A stretch of DNA of 64,000 bases from an uncultured Collinsella sp. Its GTDB lineage: Bacteria > Actinomycetota > Coriobacteriia > Coriobacteriales > Coriobacteriaceae. How positions within the stretch are numbered: the stretch's first letter is position 1; each line of letters starts with the position of its first letter. The stretch is taken from contig CAAGCW010000011.1 in NCBI GenBank assembly GCA_900768435.1, forward strand, positions 1 through 64,000, in the 5' to 3' direction. The translations under genes and the position numbers were made by a program. Under the pieces are notes generated by a model that was given only the letters and a program-made list of their open reading frames with translations, ran no database searches and was not told the origin of the DNA. This document shows, one piece after another, positions 41,562 through 49,040 of the stretch.

Positions 41562-41690
41562 GCTCGCCGGGACGGGCGCGGGGATTGGTCGCCTGCTCGG
41601 GCAGTCCTGCTCGCACGGAGAGCACATTAAGTGCTCTCCGGCTCGTGCGGAACTCGCGATCGGCCAAACCCTGCGCCCGTCCCGGCGAGC
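41562..41690 (+). repeat. 129-nt 3'-UTR hairpin element, copy 1 (after manA)
   Basis: Outer arms 41562-41587 and 41665-41690 pair with a few mismatches (GCTCGCCGGGACGGGCGC with its complement). The inner 77 bases (41588-41664) match the element after pcrA at 74 of 77 positions. Within the core, GGAGAGCAC pairs with GTGCTCTCC around ATTAA. It starts 17 bases after the manA stop. Confidence 0.85.
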
Positions 41691-41715
41691 CTCTGGCTAG
41701 TTACGACAATCAAAA

Positions 41716-41762
41716 AGCAACAAGGGGCTCCCCCGCCCATCAAACGGGAGAGCCCCTTGCCA
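41716..41762. terminator. Bidirectional terminator between manA and the AbiE-like module
   Basis: CAAGGGGCTCCCCCG pairs with CGGGAGAGCCCCTTG. A close relative lies at 43669-43708 on the other side of the module. Confidence 0.8.
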
Positions 41763-41782
41763 TATATAACGAATCACGACGC

Positions 41783-42550
41783 CTACAAATAGACCCTCTC
41801 CAGAAACGATAACGTGTCCTGAAGTCGTGTCCTTTCCTTACGGTTGGTCTGCCGATCTACATAAGAAGAAAAGTCCGCAAAAAAATCCTCTGCGTCAATC
41901 CTCATTTGCTCTGTTAGCTCCAAACGAGCCGAAGGCGGCAACAAACCAGCAAGCCGAGCAACATCCGAACGATGCTTTCGTCGATCAATGCTATTGCAAC
42001 GACGTCCTTCCTCATAACTTCTGTTGATATCGATGTGCGCACGCATCTTAAGGGGAATGATATGGAGTGCATCGAGCAACGTGACGCCCCCTACGTTCGT
42101 TGCGTTATCACGAATAAACTCATAGTAGCCATCATCGAGAATAATGGCAGAGAGACTCGATATCGCTCCGTCAAAGGATAGAGGAGCCACTTCGCTCGTT
42201 TCATCTTCAAGCGTAAAGTCTGGATGCCGGGCAAACAACTCGATTTGGCCGGGATAATCTAAGGCCTGCCTTGATCCTTCGGGTAAACGGAATCGATAGT
42301 AAGTACACTTTCCATCGCCGACTTTTCCAATCTCGTATCCAGCGATTTTGATAAATGTCCAAAATGCAGTGGCAAATTCGATGCTATTTCCATCAACAAT
42401 TACAACAACATCCAAATCTTCGGTAGCCCTAAATGAATCACCTTCGCTGTCAAATAGAACGCTGCAGGCTCCTCCGCCAATAAGGACATAGCCGCCCTCG
42501 CAATTGCTCATGGCAGCGGCAAATCGCTCTATTCCCCTTACTTTTGGCAT
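41783..42550 (-). CDS. Nucleotidyltransferase-like toxin of an AbiE-like module
   Basis: The 255-residue protein has the nucleotidyltransferase hallmarks YVLIGGGACSVLF (about residues 21-33) and RATEDLDVVVIVD with the catalytic D-x-D (about residues 41-53). AbiEii toxins and related proteins have the same order (GG-A, then D-L-D). A helical C-terminal domain follows. Base composition is lower in GC than the neighbours and codon use is less biased, which suggests acquisition. It overlaps the upstream regulator gene by 13 bases, the order regulator-then-transferase being typical for AbiE systems. Toxic function is inferred from family and context. Confidence 0.72.
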   Translation of the reverse strand: MPKVRGIERFAAAMSNCEGGYVLIGGGACSVLFDSEGDSFRATEDLDVVVIVDGNSIEFATAFWTFIKIAGYEIGKVGDGKCTYYRFRLPEGSRQALDYPGQIELFARHPDFTLEDETSEVAPLSFDGAISSLSAIILDDGYYEFIRDNATNVGGVTLLDALHIIPLKMRAHIDINRSYEEGRRCNSIDRRKHRSDVARLAGLLPPSARLELTEQMRIDAEDFFADFSSYVDRQTNRKERTRLQDTLSFLERVYL

Positions 42551-43560
42551 ATCGTCCTCCTGAGCTGTTCGACCGCATCGAGCAGGCGGTCGTCTTTGTA
42601 GTCTGCTTTCGCGCAGGCAACATATAAGGAAAACGGGTCAACGCATTGCAGGCCCGCGGTGTCAAAGCTAACATCGGACGGCTCGTCCACGGGATACGAC
42701 CAAACCTCAATCTCGATAGCAGGCGATTCGTACCACTGGGCCTCCAGCCATCTGTCACCCATACGCTCTTTTAAGGCCTCTAGCTGATACTTTTCGAGAG
42801 CAATGGTTGGGGCAGAGCCATCATGAGCAAGGTCGGACATATAGCTAAGGGCAGACACGCCGGAAAGCAGCGCATCAACGGCCCGCAAATCTACCCTATC
42901 GACTGCCTCCTTAAGCCGGATGCGTTCTATAGCTGGCGAGCGAAGGTAGTCCTCAAACCCGTCTAGCAACGTCTCGGTCGACAACCCGGTGTCGTGCAAT
43001 ATACGCTTTTTGCCATCCCGCACAATCAATCCAGGAGCTATAGCGGCAATTTCTGAAAGATAGTTGCTTACGCTCGCCGCGCTTTTACCACACAGGCGCG
43101 CCAGGTCGCCGGCAGAACAGTCAACCCATCGCCCTGCAATGTAATTTAATACGACTCGCTGGGATTGGGGTGAAAGCGGGGCTGCAGAGGGAGCGTTCAG
43201 TATCTCATCAGAAATGAAGGCACCCATAAACGGCAGAAACGCATTCTGCCCATCTCGAATATATGCAATTCCCTCCGAAGCCAGCGCATGCATAAAGCCC
43301 AAATCCATGGCATCCCAGCAAATTGCCACCGGACGAGCATCGACCTTGCGCACGGCATCAACAATGTTTCGTGCCGAAATAACACTGGGCAGCTCTTTTG
43401 GCTCGGCAACAATAAAGCCACCTTGCTCAGACGTGCCAAGCTGCGCCAAATGAAGCGAAAACCGCTCGAGATACATACGGGGAATCTGCACCTCTACCGG
43501 CCTTGGATCGATAGCGAGCTCTAAGGAGAAGATGCGTTTCGGGGGACAGGATATTAACAC
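42538..43560 (-). CDS. AbiEi-like regulator/antitoxin with winged helix
   Basis: The roughly 340-residue protein contains a winged helix-turn-helix near residues 148-178 (GDLARLCGKSAASVSNYLSEIAAI). An N-terminal segment (about residues 28-120) predicts mixed alpha/beta, and a C-terminal domain of about 150 residues ends in the coiled SLYVACAKADYKDDRLLDAVEQL. A GTG at 43560 gives the longest reading, but no well-spaced ribosome binding site was found; an ATG at 43476 (MYLERFS) is a plausible alternative. It precedes and overlaps the nucleotidyltransferase gene. A palindrome at its promoter fits autoregulation. I could not match it to a named family beyond AbiEi-like. Confidence 0.68.
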   Translation of the reverse strand: MLISCPPKRIFSLELAIDPRPVEVQIPRMYLERFSLHLAQLGTSEQGGFIVAEPKELPSVISARNIVDAVRKVDARPVAICWDAMDLGFMHALASEGIAYIRDGQNAFLPFMGAFISDEILNAPSAAPLSPQSQRVVLNYIAGRWVDCSAGDLARLCGKSAASVSNYLSEIAAIAPGLIVRDGKKRILHDTGLSTETLLDGFEDYLRSPAIERIRLKEAVDRVDLRAVDALLSGVSALSYMSDLAHDGSAPTIALEKYQLEALKERMGDRWLEAQWYESPAIEIEVWSYPVDEPSDVSFDTAGLQCVDPFSLYVACAKADYKDDRLLDAVEQLRRTICQK

Positions 43561-43585
43561 TCCCTATCACCATTTTCATTTCACC

Positions 43586-43632
43586 AACGTTTTAGTTACT
43601 ATCTAAAATTATACTGAACAGTATAAAACGTT
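43586..43632. promoter_or_regulatory. Nested palindromes upstream of the AbiE-like module
   Basis: TATACTG-AA-CAGTATA (43610-43625) is a perfect inverted repeat, flanked by AACGTTTT (from 43586) and AAAACGTT (to 43632). The placement suits an autoregulatory operator. The block is strikingly AT-rich. Confidence 0.6.
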
Positions 43633-43668
43633 CAATCACCAAAACCACAAGGTAACAACCCAAACGCA

Positions 43669-43708
43669 ACAAGGGGCACTCCCGCTCATCAACGGGGGAG
43701 CCCCTTGC
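43669..43708. terminator. Terminator hairpin between the module and pcrA
   Basis: AAGGGG-ca-CTCCCG pairs with CGGGGGAGCCCCTT. Resembles 41716-41762, with GCAACAAGGGGC and CCCCTTGCCAT shared. Confidence 0.75.
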
Positions 43709-43790
43709 CATGTCTAATTATTCAGCCCACCCGGCTCTCCAGACCAAAAAGCGACCGAGCAGAGCGACGCTCGCAAGCAACGTTACCCAA

Positions 43791-43919
43791 GGCCCCGGAC
43801 AGGCGCCATGGACAACGTCGATCGCGAGTTCCGCACGAGCCGGAGAGCACTTAATGTGCTCTCCGCGCGAGCAGGACTGTCCGAGCAGGCGACGTTGTCC
43901 ATGGCGCCTGTCCGGGGCC
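43791..43919 (-). repeat. 129-nt 3'-UTR hairpin element, copy 2 (after pcrA)
   Basis: Arms GGCCCCGGACAGGCGCCATG(GACAAC) at 43791-43816 and 43894-43919 pair perfectly. The 77-nt core 43817-43893 is the reverse-strand equivalent of the core after manA, differing at 3 positions. It begins 7 bases after the pcrA stop in the direction of transcription. Confidence 0.88.
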
Positions 43920-43926
43920 GCCGAGA

Positions 43927-46821
43927 TTACGACAGCTTGACGATCGGCGCAAAGCCCTTCATGAGCTTTTTGGTCTGGCCGGTCTTTTCGAATTGGACCT
44001 CGATCATGTCTCCGGCGACCGAGATCACGGTACCGGCGCCAAAGGTCTTGTGGCTCACGGTATCGCCCGCGGCAAAGTCCTGCGATGCACTGGCGCGATC
44101 GACCTTGCGCTCCACCGTCGGCGACACCTTGGACGACGGCTTTTTGGCTCGCGGTGCACCCGAGCCAAAGGTCGAGGCAACACGGCCGGCATCGGGCGAC
44201 ACCCCGCGATGGCGCTCGGTCCCGTAGCTGCTACCGCCAAAGAAATCGTCAAAGCTCGATCCACCGCGCGAACCGGAGCCGCCGGTCGAGCGCGTATGCG
44301 AGCCAAACACCTTGCCGCCGTACATATCCGAGCCCATGCCCGAGCCAAAGGTGCCGTGACGGTCGCCGCGCTTCTCCCAGCCCGTGCCCTCAAAACCGGC
44401 AGAACCGATACCGCTAAACTCGATATCCTCAAACGGGATCTCGTTGAGGAAGCGCGAGCGCGGGTTGGCAGAAGTCGAGCCGTAGGTGCGACGCGTGGCC
44501 GCATAGGTCAGGAACAGGCGTTTACGGGCGCGCGTGATGGCAACGTAGGCCAGGCGACGCTCCTCCTCGAGCTTGCCCGGATCATCGCTGCCGCCAAAGT
44601 CGTGCACGTGCGGGAAGATGCCCTCCTCCATGCCGGCCACGAACACCGCCGGGAACTCCAAACCCTTGGCGGAGTGGATGGTCATCATGGTGATGGCGTG
44701 CGTCTCGCCGGCCAGGGAATCCAAGTCGGAGCGCAAGGCTAGCCACTCCATGAGCGCCGGCAGCGCCTTACAGGTGAGCGGGCCGTAGGTGCGCTCGATT
44801 TCGTCAGCATGCACGGCACCGGCGGGCAGCTCTTTTGGCGCGGCATACGCGTTGCCCGCGATGGCGGCGGCCAGGGCATCCTGCGGAGACAGCGCCGGAG
44901 CGGCCAAGCTATCGAGCGGATTGGAGCCCGCGGCGTCACGAGCGCCGACAAGTGCCTCAAACGAGGATGCCGGAGCGGACGGTCCCGGCTCGGGCGCAGG
45001 TGCGCTCACCACGACGGGCTCGGCGGCGGCAGGCACATCGGCAACACCAGCTGCACGCAGCTCTTCCAAGCTCTCGAGCGTACCCTCGATATCCTCGTGT
45101 GTCTCCTCAAATTCGGCGGCGACGCCCAGGAATTCCTGGATGTTCTCGGCGCGGCTCTCGGACTCCATGGTGCCCTCGGCGCGAAAAGCCTGCAGCTGGC
45201 CCGTCTTATCGACAATCATCTCGACGACGTCCTTGAGCTCGCCGTCCATGCGGCGGCCCTCGCGCACCAGCGCCACAAAACTCGACAGGCCGTTGCGCAC
45301 CTTGGCGCTAAACATGCCCGTCTCGGCTGTTGCGATCTCGCAGGCCTGGAAGAACGAGCAGCGGTTGTCGCGCGCCAGCTGCTCGATCTTTTGAATCGAG
45401 GTGGAGCCGATGCCGCGGCGCGGCGTGTTGATGACGCGCTTGACGCTCATCTCGTCGGCCGGGTTCACGATCATCTTGAGGTAGGCCATGACATCGCGGA
45501 TCTCGGCGCGGTCGAAGAATCGCGTGCCGCCCACGATCTTGTAGGGCACGCCCGCGCGCAGGAACATATCTTCGAGAATACGCGACTGGGCGTTGGTGCG
45601 GTAGAACACGGCGATATCGTCGTAGCTCGTACCCTTGGCATGCAGTTTTTCGATCTCGCCGGCAATCCAGCGGCCCTCATCGCGCTCGTCGCTCGCCTGG
45701 AAGGCCTGGATCTTCTCGCCATCGCCCTCGGCCGTAAACAGGCGCTTGTCCTTGCGCTGCGAGTTGTGGCGCACCACGGCGTTGGCGGCGCTCAGGATAT
45801 GGCCCGTGGAGCGGTAGTTTTGCTCCAGTTTGACCGTCTTGCAGTTTTTAAAGTCCTGCTCAAAGTCCAGGATGTTGGTGATGTCGGCGCCACGCCAGCT
45901 GTAAATGGACTGGTCGTCGTCGCCCACGACCATGAGGTTTTGGTACTTGGCGGCCAGCAGGTTGGCGATCTCGTACTGGACGTGGTTGGTGTCCTGATAC
46001 TCGTCGACGCTAATATAGCGGAAGCGCTCCTGGTACTTGTCGAGCACCTCGGGACGGGTGCGCAGCAGCTCGAGCGTGCGCACGAGCAGGTCGTCGAAGT
46101 CCATCGCGTTGGCGGCGCGCAGGCGGCGCTCCAGCTCCAGGTAGACCTGCGCGGCCTTTTTGTCATTGGGGCTGTCAGCGGATTTGAGCATGTCCTCGGG
46201 CCCGATCATGGCATTTTTGGCCGAGCTGATCTTGGAGCGGATCATGTTGATGGGGAATTGCTTTTGCTCGATGCCGAGCGCCTGCATAATGTCACGCACC
46301 ATGCGCTTTGAGTCGTCGTCATCGTAGATGGTGAACTGACCGGTATAGCCCAGCAGGTCGGCGTCCTCGCGCAGCATGCGCACGCACATGGCATGGAAGG
46401 TGCACACCCACATGCCACGGGTGCCGCTGGGGATGAGTGCCGCCAGACGCTCGCGCATCTCGGCCGCAGCCTTGTTGGTAAACGTAATGGCAAGAACCTG
46501 CCAAGGCTTAACGCCCAGGTCGCCGAGCATATGTGCGATGCGGAAGGTCAAGACGCGGGTCTTGCCCGAGCCGGCACCGGCGAGCACCAGCAACGGGCCC
46601 TCGGTGGACAGGACCGCCTCGCGCTGGGCGGGATTAAGGCTGTCGATGTCGACGAGCGGCTTGGCGGGCTTGGGTGCCGGCGCGGGAGCGTCGTAGATGT
46701 CGAGCGGGACGAGCTCGGGCTCCGGCGCAGCAGGGACGGCATATGCATCGAGCGGCACGGGTTCCGGCGCGGGCGGCACGGGTACCGCGGCATTCTTTTC
46801 CCAGGGCAAGGGCTGGGTCAT
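43927..46821 (-). CDS. pcrA: ATP-dependent DNA helicase PcrA (UvrD family)
   Basis: The 964-residue helicase has the SF1A motifs: Q motif NPAQREAVL, Walker A AGAGSGKTRVLTFRI (about residue 85), ITFTNKAAAEMRERL, DEYQDTN, VVGDDDQSIYSWRGAD, TVKLEQNYRS, MTIHSAKGLEFPAVF and VAITRARKRLFLTY. The N-terminus adds about 50 residues with repeated PEP and PLD-Y units, and a 110-residue Ala/Pro-rich insert lies between about residues 600 and 710. A Tudor-like C-terminal module ends the protein (VSHKTFGAGTVISV). Start at 46821 has GAGGAG six bases upstream. It works in DNA repair and replication restart. Confidence 0.94.
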   Translation of the reverse strand: MTQPLPWEKNAAVPVPPAPEPVPLDAYAVPAAPEPELVPLDIYDAPAPAPKPAKPLVDIDSLNPAQREAVLSTEGPLLVLAGAGSGKTRVLTFRIAHMLGDLGVKPWQVLAITFTNKAAAEMRERLAALIPSGTRGMWVCTFHAMCVRMLREDADLLGYTGQFTIYDDDDSKRMVRDIMQALGIEQKQFPINMIRSKISSAKNAMIGPEDMLKSADSPNDKKAAQVYLELERRLRAANAMDFDDLLVRTLELLRTRPEVLDKYQERFRYISVDEYQDTNHVQYEIANLLAAKYQNLMVVGDDDQSIYSWRGADITNILDFEQDFKNCKTVKLEQNYRSTGHILSAANAVVRHNSQRKDKRLFTAEGDGEKIQAFQASDERDEGRWIAGEIEKLHAKGTSYDDIAVFYRTNAQSRILEDMFLRAGVPYKIVGGTRFFDRAEIRDVMAYLKMIVNPADEMSVKRVINTPRRGIGSTSIQKIEQLARDNRCSFFQACEIATAETGMFSAKVRNGLSSFVALVREGRRMDGELKDVVEMIVDKTGQLQAFRAEGTMESESRAENIQEFLGVAAEFEETHEDIEGTLESLEELRAAGVADVPAAAEPVVVSAPAPEPGPSAPASSFEALVGARDAAGSNPLDSLAAPALSPQDALAAAIAGNAYAAPKELPAGAVHADEIERTYGPLTCKALPALMEWLALRSDLDSLAGETHAITMMTIHSAKGLEFPAVFVAGMEEGIFPHVHDFGGSDDPGKLEEERRLAYVAITRARKRLFLTYAATRRTYGSTSANPRSRFLNEIPFEDIEFSGIGSAGFEGTGWEKRGDRHGTFGSGMGSDMYGGKVFGSHTRSTGGSGSRGGSSFDDFFGGSSYGTERHRGVSPDAGRVASTFGSGAPRAKKPSSKVSPTVERKVDRASASQDFAAGDTVSHKTFGAGTVISVAGDMIEVQFEKTGQTKKLMKGFAPIVKLS

Positions 46822-47153
46822 GGGCGACTCCTCATCTGACGGACGGCGCGCCTGCGGGCAGCGCCATAGTTTGAGCCGTATCAGTATACCGAGCCGCGCG
46901 GACACCGACGCAAATCACACCACGACTCCGTGCGCCACCGTCAGGCCCGCCCAGCGGATTTGGCGCAATGGGGTCAGGTTACTTTGCACCAATCTATTGG
47001 CAATCACGAAACCGCCGATGTCATGGCAGCAGCAGCGAGCGGCGGCCGGGGCGAACAAATTGGCATGAAAAGGGAGCGGCATAGACCTTTTGGTCATGCC
47101 ACCCTCTTTGAATGACAAGTTGTCGCTCTGGCCGCCGCGCAGCGTCAACCAAG
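46822..47153. other. Intergenic region with REP-like hairpin copy 2
   Basis: No gene is seen in this stretch between the pcrA start and the uppP stop. At 46959-46993 the reverse complement reads ATTGGTGCAAAG then TAACCTGACCCC and matches the copy at 34608-34642 at 31 of 35 positions. A small hairpin GGCATAGACC with GGTCATGCC lies at 47080-47101. Confidence 0.6.
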
Positions 47154-48134
47154 TTACAGGCCGAGCATGGGCTCCAGAACGAAGAAGTATGCGAGCACTA
47201 CGATGCCCAGGATGATGCGGTAGACGCCGAAGCACTTGAAGTCGTGACGGCGGACGAAGCCCATAAGCCACTTGATGGCGATGAGCGAAACCACAAAGGC
47301 CACAACGCAGCCCACGCCCAAGATGGCGACCTCGTTGGCGCCGAACGTGCCGCCCTTGATGAAGTACTTGACCAGCTTGAGCGCACTCGCGCCAAACATG
47401 ACAGGGATGGCCAGGAAGAACGTAAACTTGGACGCCACCGAACGCGTGCAGCCCAAAAGCAGGCCGCCGATGATGGTAGAACCGGAGCGAGACGTACCAG
47501 GCACCAGCGAAAGCACCTGGAAGCAGCCGATACCCAGCGCAGTCTTCCAGCTCAGGTCCTCGAGCGTGGCGATGGAGCCAAAGTCCAGATTCTCGTCATC
47601 GTCCTCATCCTCAGCGGTAGCCGCGGCGGGCGCCGCAAAGTGCGCACCGGCGGGACGTCCACCCGATACCACAGCACGCGAACCAAACGAACCGGCAACG
47701 GCCATTTCCTCGCGCTTGCTCGCGCGCCAGTTCTCGATCACGATAAACAGCACGCCGTACACAATGAGCGCCAGCGCCACGACGGGAGCATTGTAGAAAT
47801 GCTCCTCCATCCAGTCGTTGAGCGGCAGGCCGATCGCCGCCGCAGGAATGCAGCCGAGCACAATCTTGCCCCACAGCACCCAGGTGTCGCGACGGCCCTC
47901 CTTGCCCTTGCTGGGCGAGAACGGATTGAGCTCATGGAAGAACAGCACACAGACGGCCAGAATGGCGCCGAGCTGAATCACGACCAGGAACATATTCCAG
48001 AACGTCTCGCTCACGTTCATCTTGACGAACTCGTCCACCAAGATCATGTGACCGGTCGACGAAACAGGCAGCCATTCGGTGATGCCCTCGACCAGGCCCA
48101 TGAAGGCAGATTTTAGAAGCTCGATAATATCCAA
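47154..48134 (-). CDS. uppP: Undecaprenyl-diphosphatase (UppP/BacA) with acidic cytoplasmic insert
   Basis: The 326-residue membrane protein recycles the lipid carrier for cell-wall synthesis. It carries both active-site regions: EGITEWLPVSSTGHM near residue 16-30, and LVPGTSRSGSTI near residue 210. About 50 residues (from about 140 to 195) form an unusual insertion: basic SKREE, then Ala/Gly, then a run of Asp/Glu (EDEDDDEN). TTG at 48134 is the best start, with GAGGGGG five bases upstream; no ATG gives a normal N-terminus. The insertion has no known motif. Confidence 0.9.
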   Translation of the reverse strand: MDIIELLKSAFMGLVEGITEWLPVSSTGHMILVDEFVKMNVSETFWNMFLVVIQLGAILAVCVLFFHELNPFSPSKGKEGRRDTWVLWGKIVLGCIPAAAIGLPLNDWMEEHFYNAPVVALALIVYGVLFIVIENWRASKREEMAVAGSFGSRAVVSGGRPAGAHFAAPAAATAEDEDDDENLDFGSIATLEDLSWKTALGIGCFQVLSLVPGTSRSGSTIIGGLLLGCTRSVASKFTFFLAIPVMFGASALKLVKYFIKGGTFGANEVAILGVGCVVAFVVSLIAIKWLMGFVRRHDFKCFGVYRIILGIVVLAYFFVLEPMLGL

Positions 48135-48382
48135 AGGGACCCCCTCGTTAGACACCCGCCGATATTGTTCTGCGGACGGTGCGGGCGATGTCCCATTATC
48201 AACCGTTGGCGGCGCGCCTGCGCCTACCCTTACCAAAAAACTCGCCCGTTCACAGAATTGCGAGCGGTCAAACCCAAATCCTTGGGTATAACTGCAACAA
48301 GATAAAGTGTCCGGCGGCCAACGCGCCCGCGCCCGCCCGATGCACGAGCCCAGCGCCCGTGCGATAGACCAAGGAGGAAACC

Positions 48383-48820
48383 ATGAACGAGGGCTACACT
48401 AAGGTATTTGTTTCACTCGACGGTACTGAGCAGCAGGATTTTGTGCTCGCACGCGCCATCAAGGTCGCCGCGAACAACGGCGCCAAGCTAATCATCGGCC
48501 ACGTTATCGATTCCACGGCGCTCGAGAGCGCCGGTTCCTATCCGGTCGACCTGGTCAACGGCCTAGAGGAGGCATTTAAGAACTCCATTGCCAAGCAGCT
48601 CGAGGAGGCCAAGGCCAATCCCGACATTCCCGAGGTCGAGGTCATGATTCGCGCCGGCCGTATTCGCGAAACGCTCAAGGACGAGATGCTCGACGTAGTC
48701 AAGCCCGACCTGGTGCTCTGCGGCGCACGCGGCCTGTCCTCGATCAAGTATGCGCTGCTGGGTTCGATTTCGACGTTCCTGCTGCGCAATACGGACTGCG
48801 ACATTCTGGTCGTGAAGTAG
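48383..48820 (+). CDS. Universal stress protein A family
   Basis: The 145-residue protein has the UspA fold and a complete ATP-binding signature G-2x-G-9x-GS in CGARGLSSIKYALLGS near residue 113-127. AAGGAGGAAACC precedes the ATG. A 91-nt hairpin and then a terminator follow. Usp proteins help survival under growth arrest; the exact stimulus is unknown. Confidence 0.94.
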   Translation: MNEGYTKVFVSLDGTEQQDFVLARAIKVAANNGAKLIIGHVIDSTALESAGSYPVDLVNGLEEAFKNSIAKQLEEAKANPDIPEVEVMIRAGRIRETLKDEMLDVVKPDLVLCGARGLSSIKYALLGSISTFLLRNTDCDILVVK

Positions 48821-48833
48821 GTTCCTTCCCACC

Positions 48834-48924
48834 GGCGCAAGGCCTGCGGGGTTATCACGCCGACGTCCTCGCCGCTTCGCGGCTGCGGGATGTCGGCTTT
48901 GATAACCCCTCCCGGCCTTGCGCC
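48834..48924 (+). repeat. 91-nt 3'-UTR hairpin after the universal stress protein gene
   Basis: GGCGCAAGGCC pairs with GGCCTTGCGCC, GGGGTTATCA with TGATAACCCC, CCGAC-g-TCC with GGA-t-GTCGG, ending in a CGCTTCGCG tetraloop. The sequence differs from the manA/pcrA element but it sits at the same place, 13 bases after the stop and ahead of a terminator. Confidence 0.85.
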
Positions 48925-48963
48925 TTCGTCACCGTACTTCAGCGAGTTGGCTGGTAAAAGATG

Positions 48964-48995
48964 GCGTGCCGCCCCGTTTGGGGCGGCACGTTTTG
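48964..48995 (+). terminator. Terminator of the usp transcript
   Basis: GTGCCGCCCC-gtt-TGGGGCGGCAC then TTTT. The right arm plus T-run is repeated once more directly after it (49001-49019). Confidence 0.88.
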
Positions 48996-49040
48996 TTTGA
49001 GGCGGCACGCTTTTGTTTGGACGGGCGTCTGCCGCGTGCG

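Noticed and set aside
41562..43919. The two 129-nt hairpins as terminal repeats of a transposon carrying the AbiE-like module
   Set aside because: Each sits directly after its own gene's stop and faces with that gene's transcription, and similar hairpins follow other genes without any module. A coincidental bracket is more likely.
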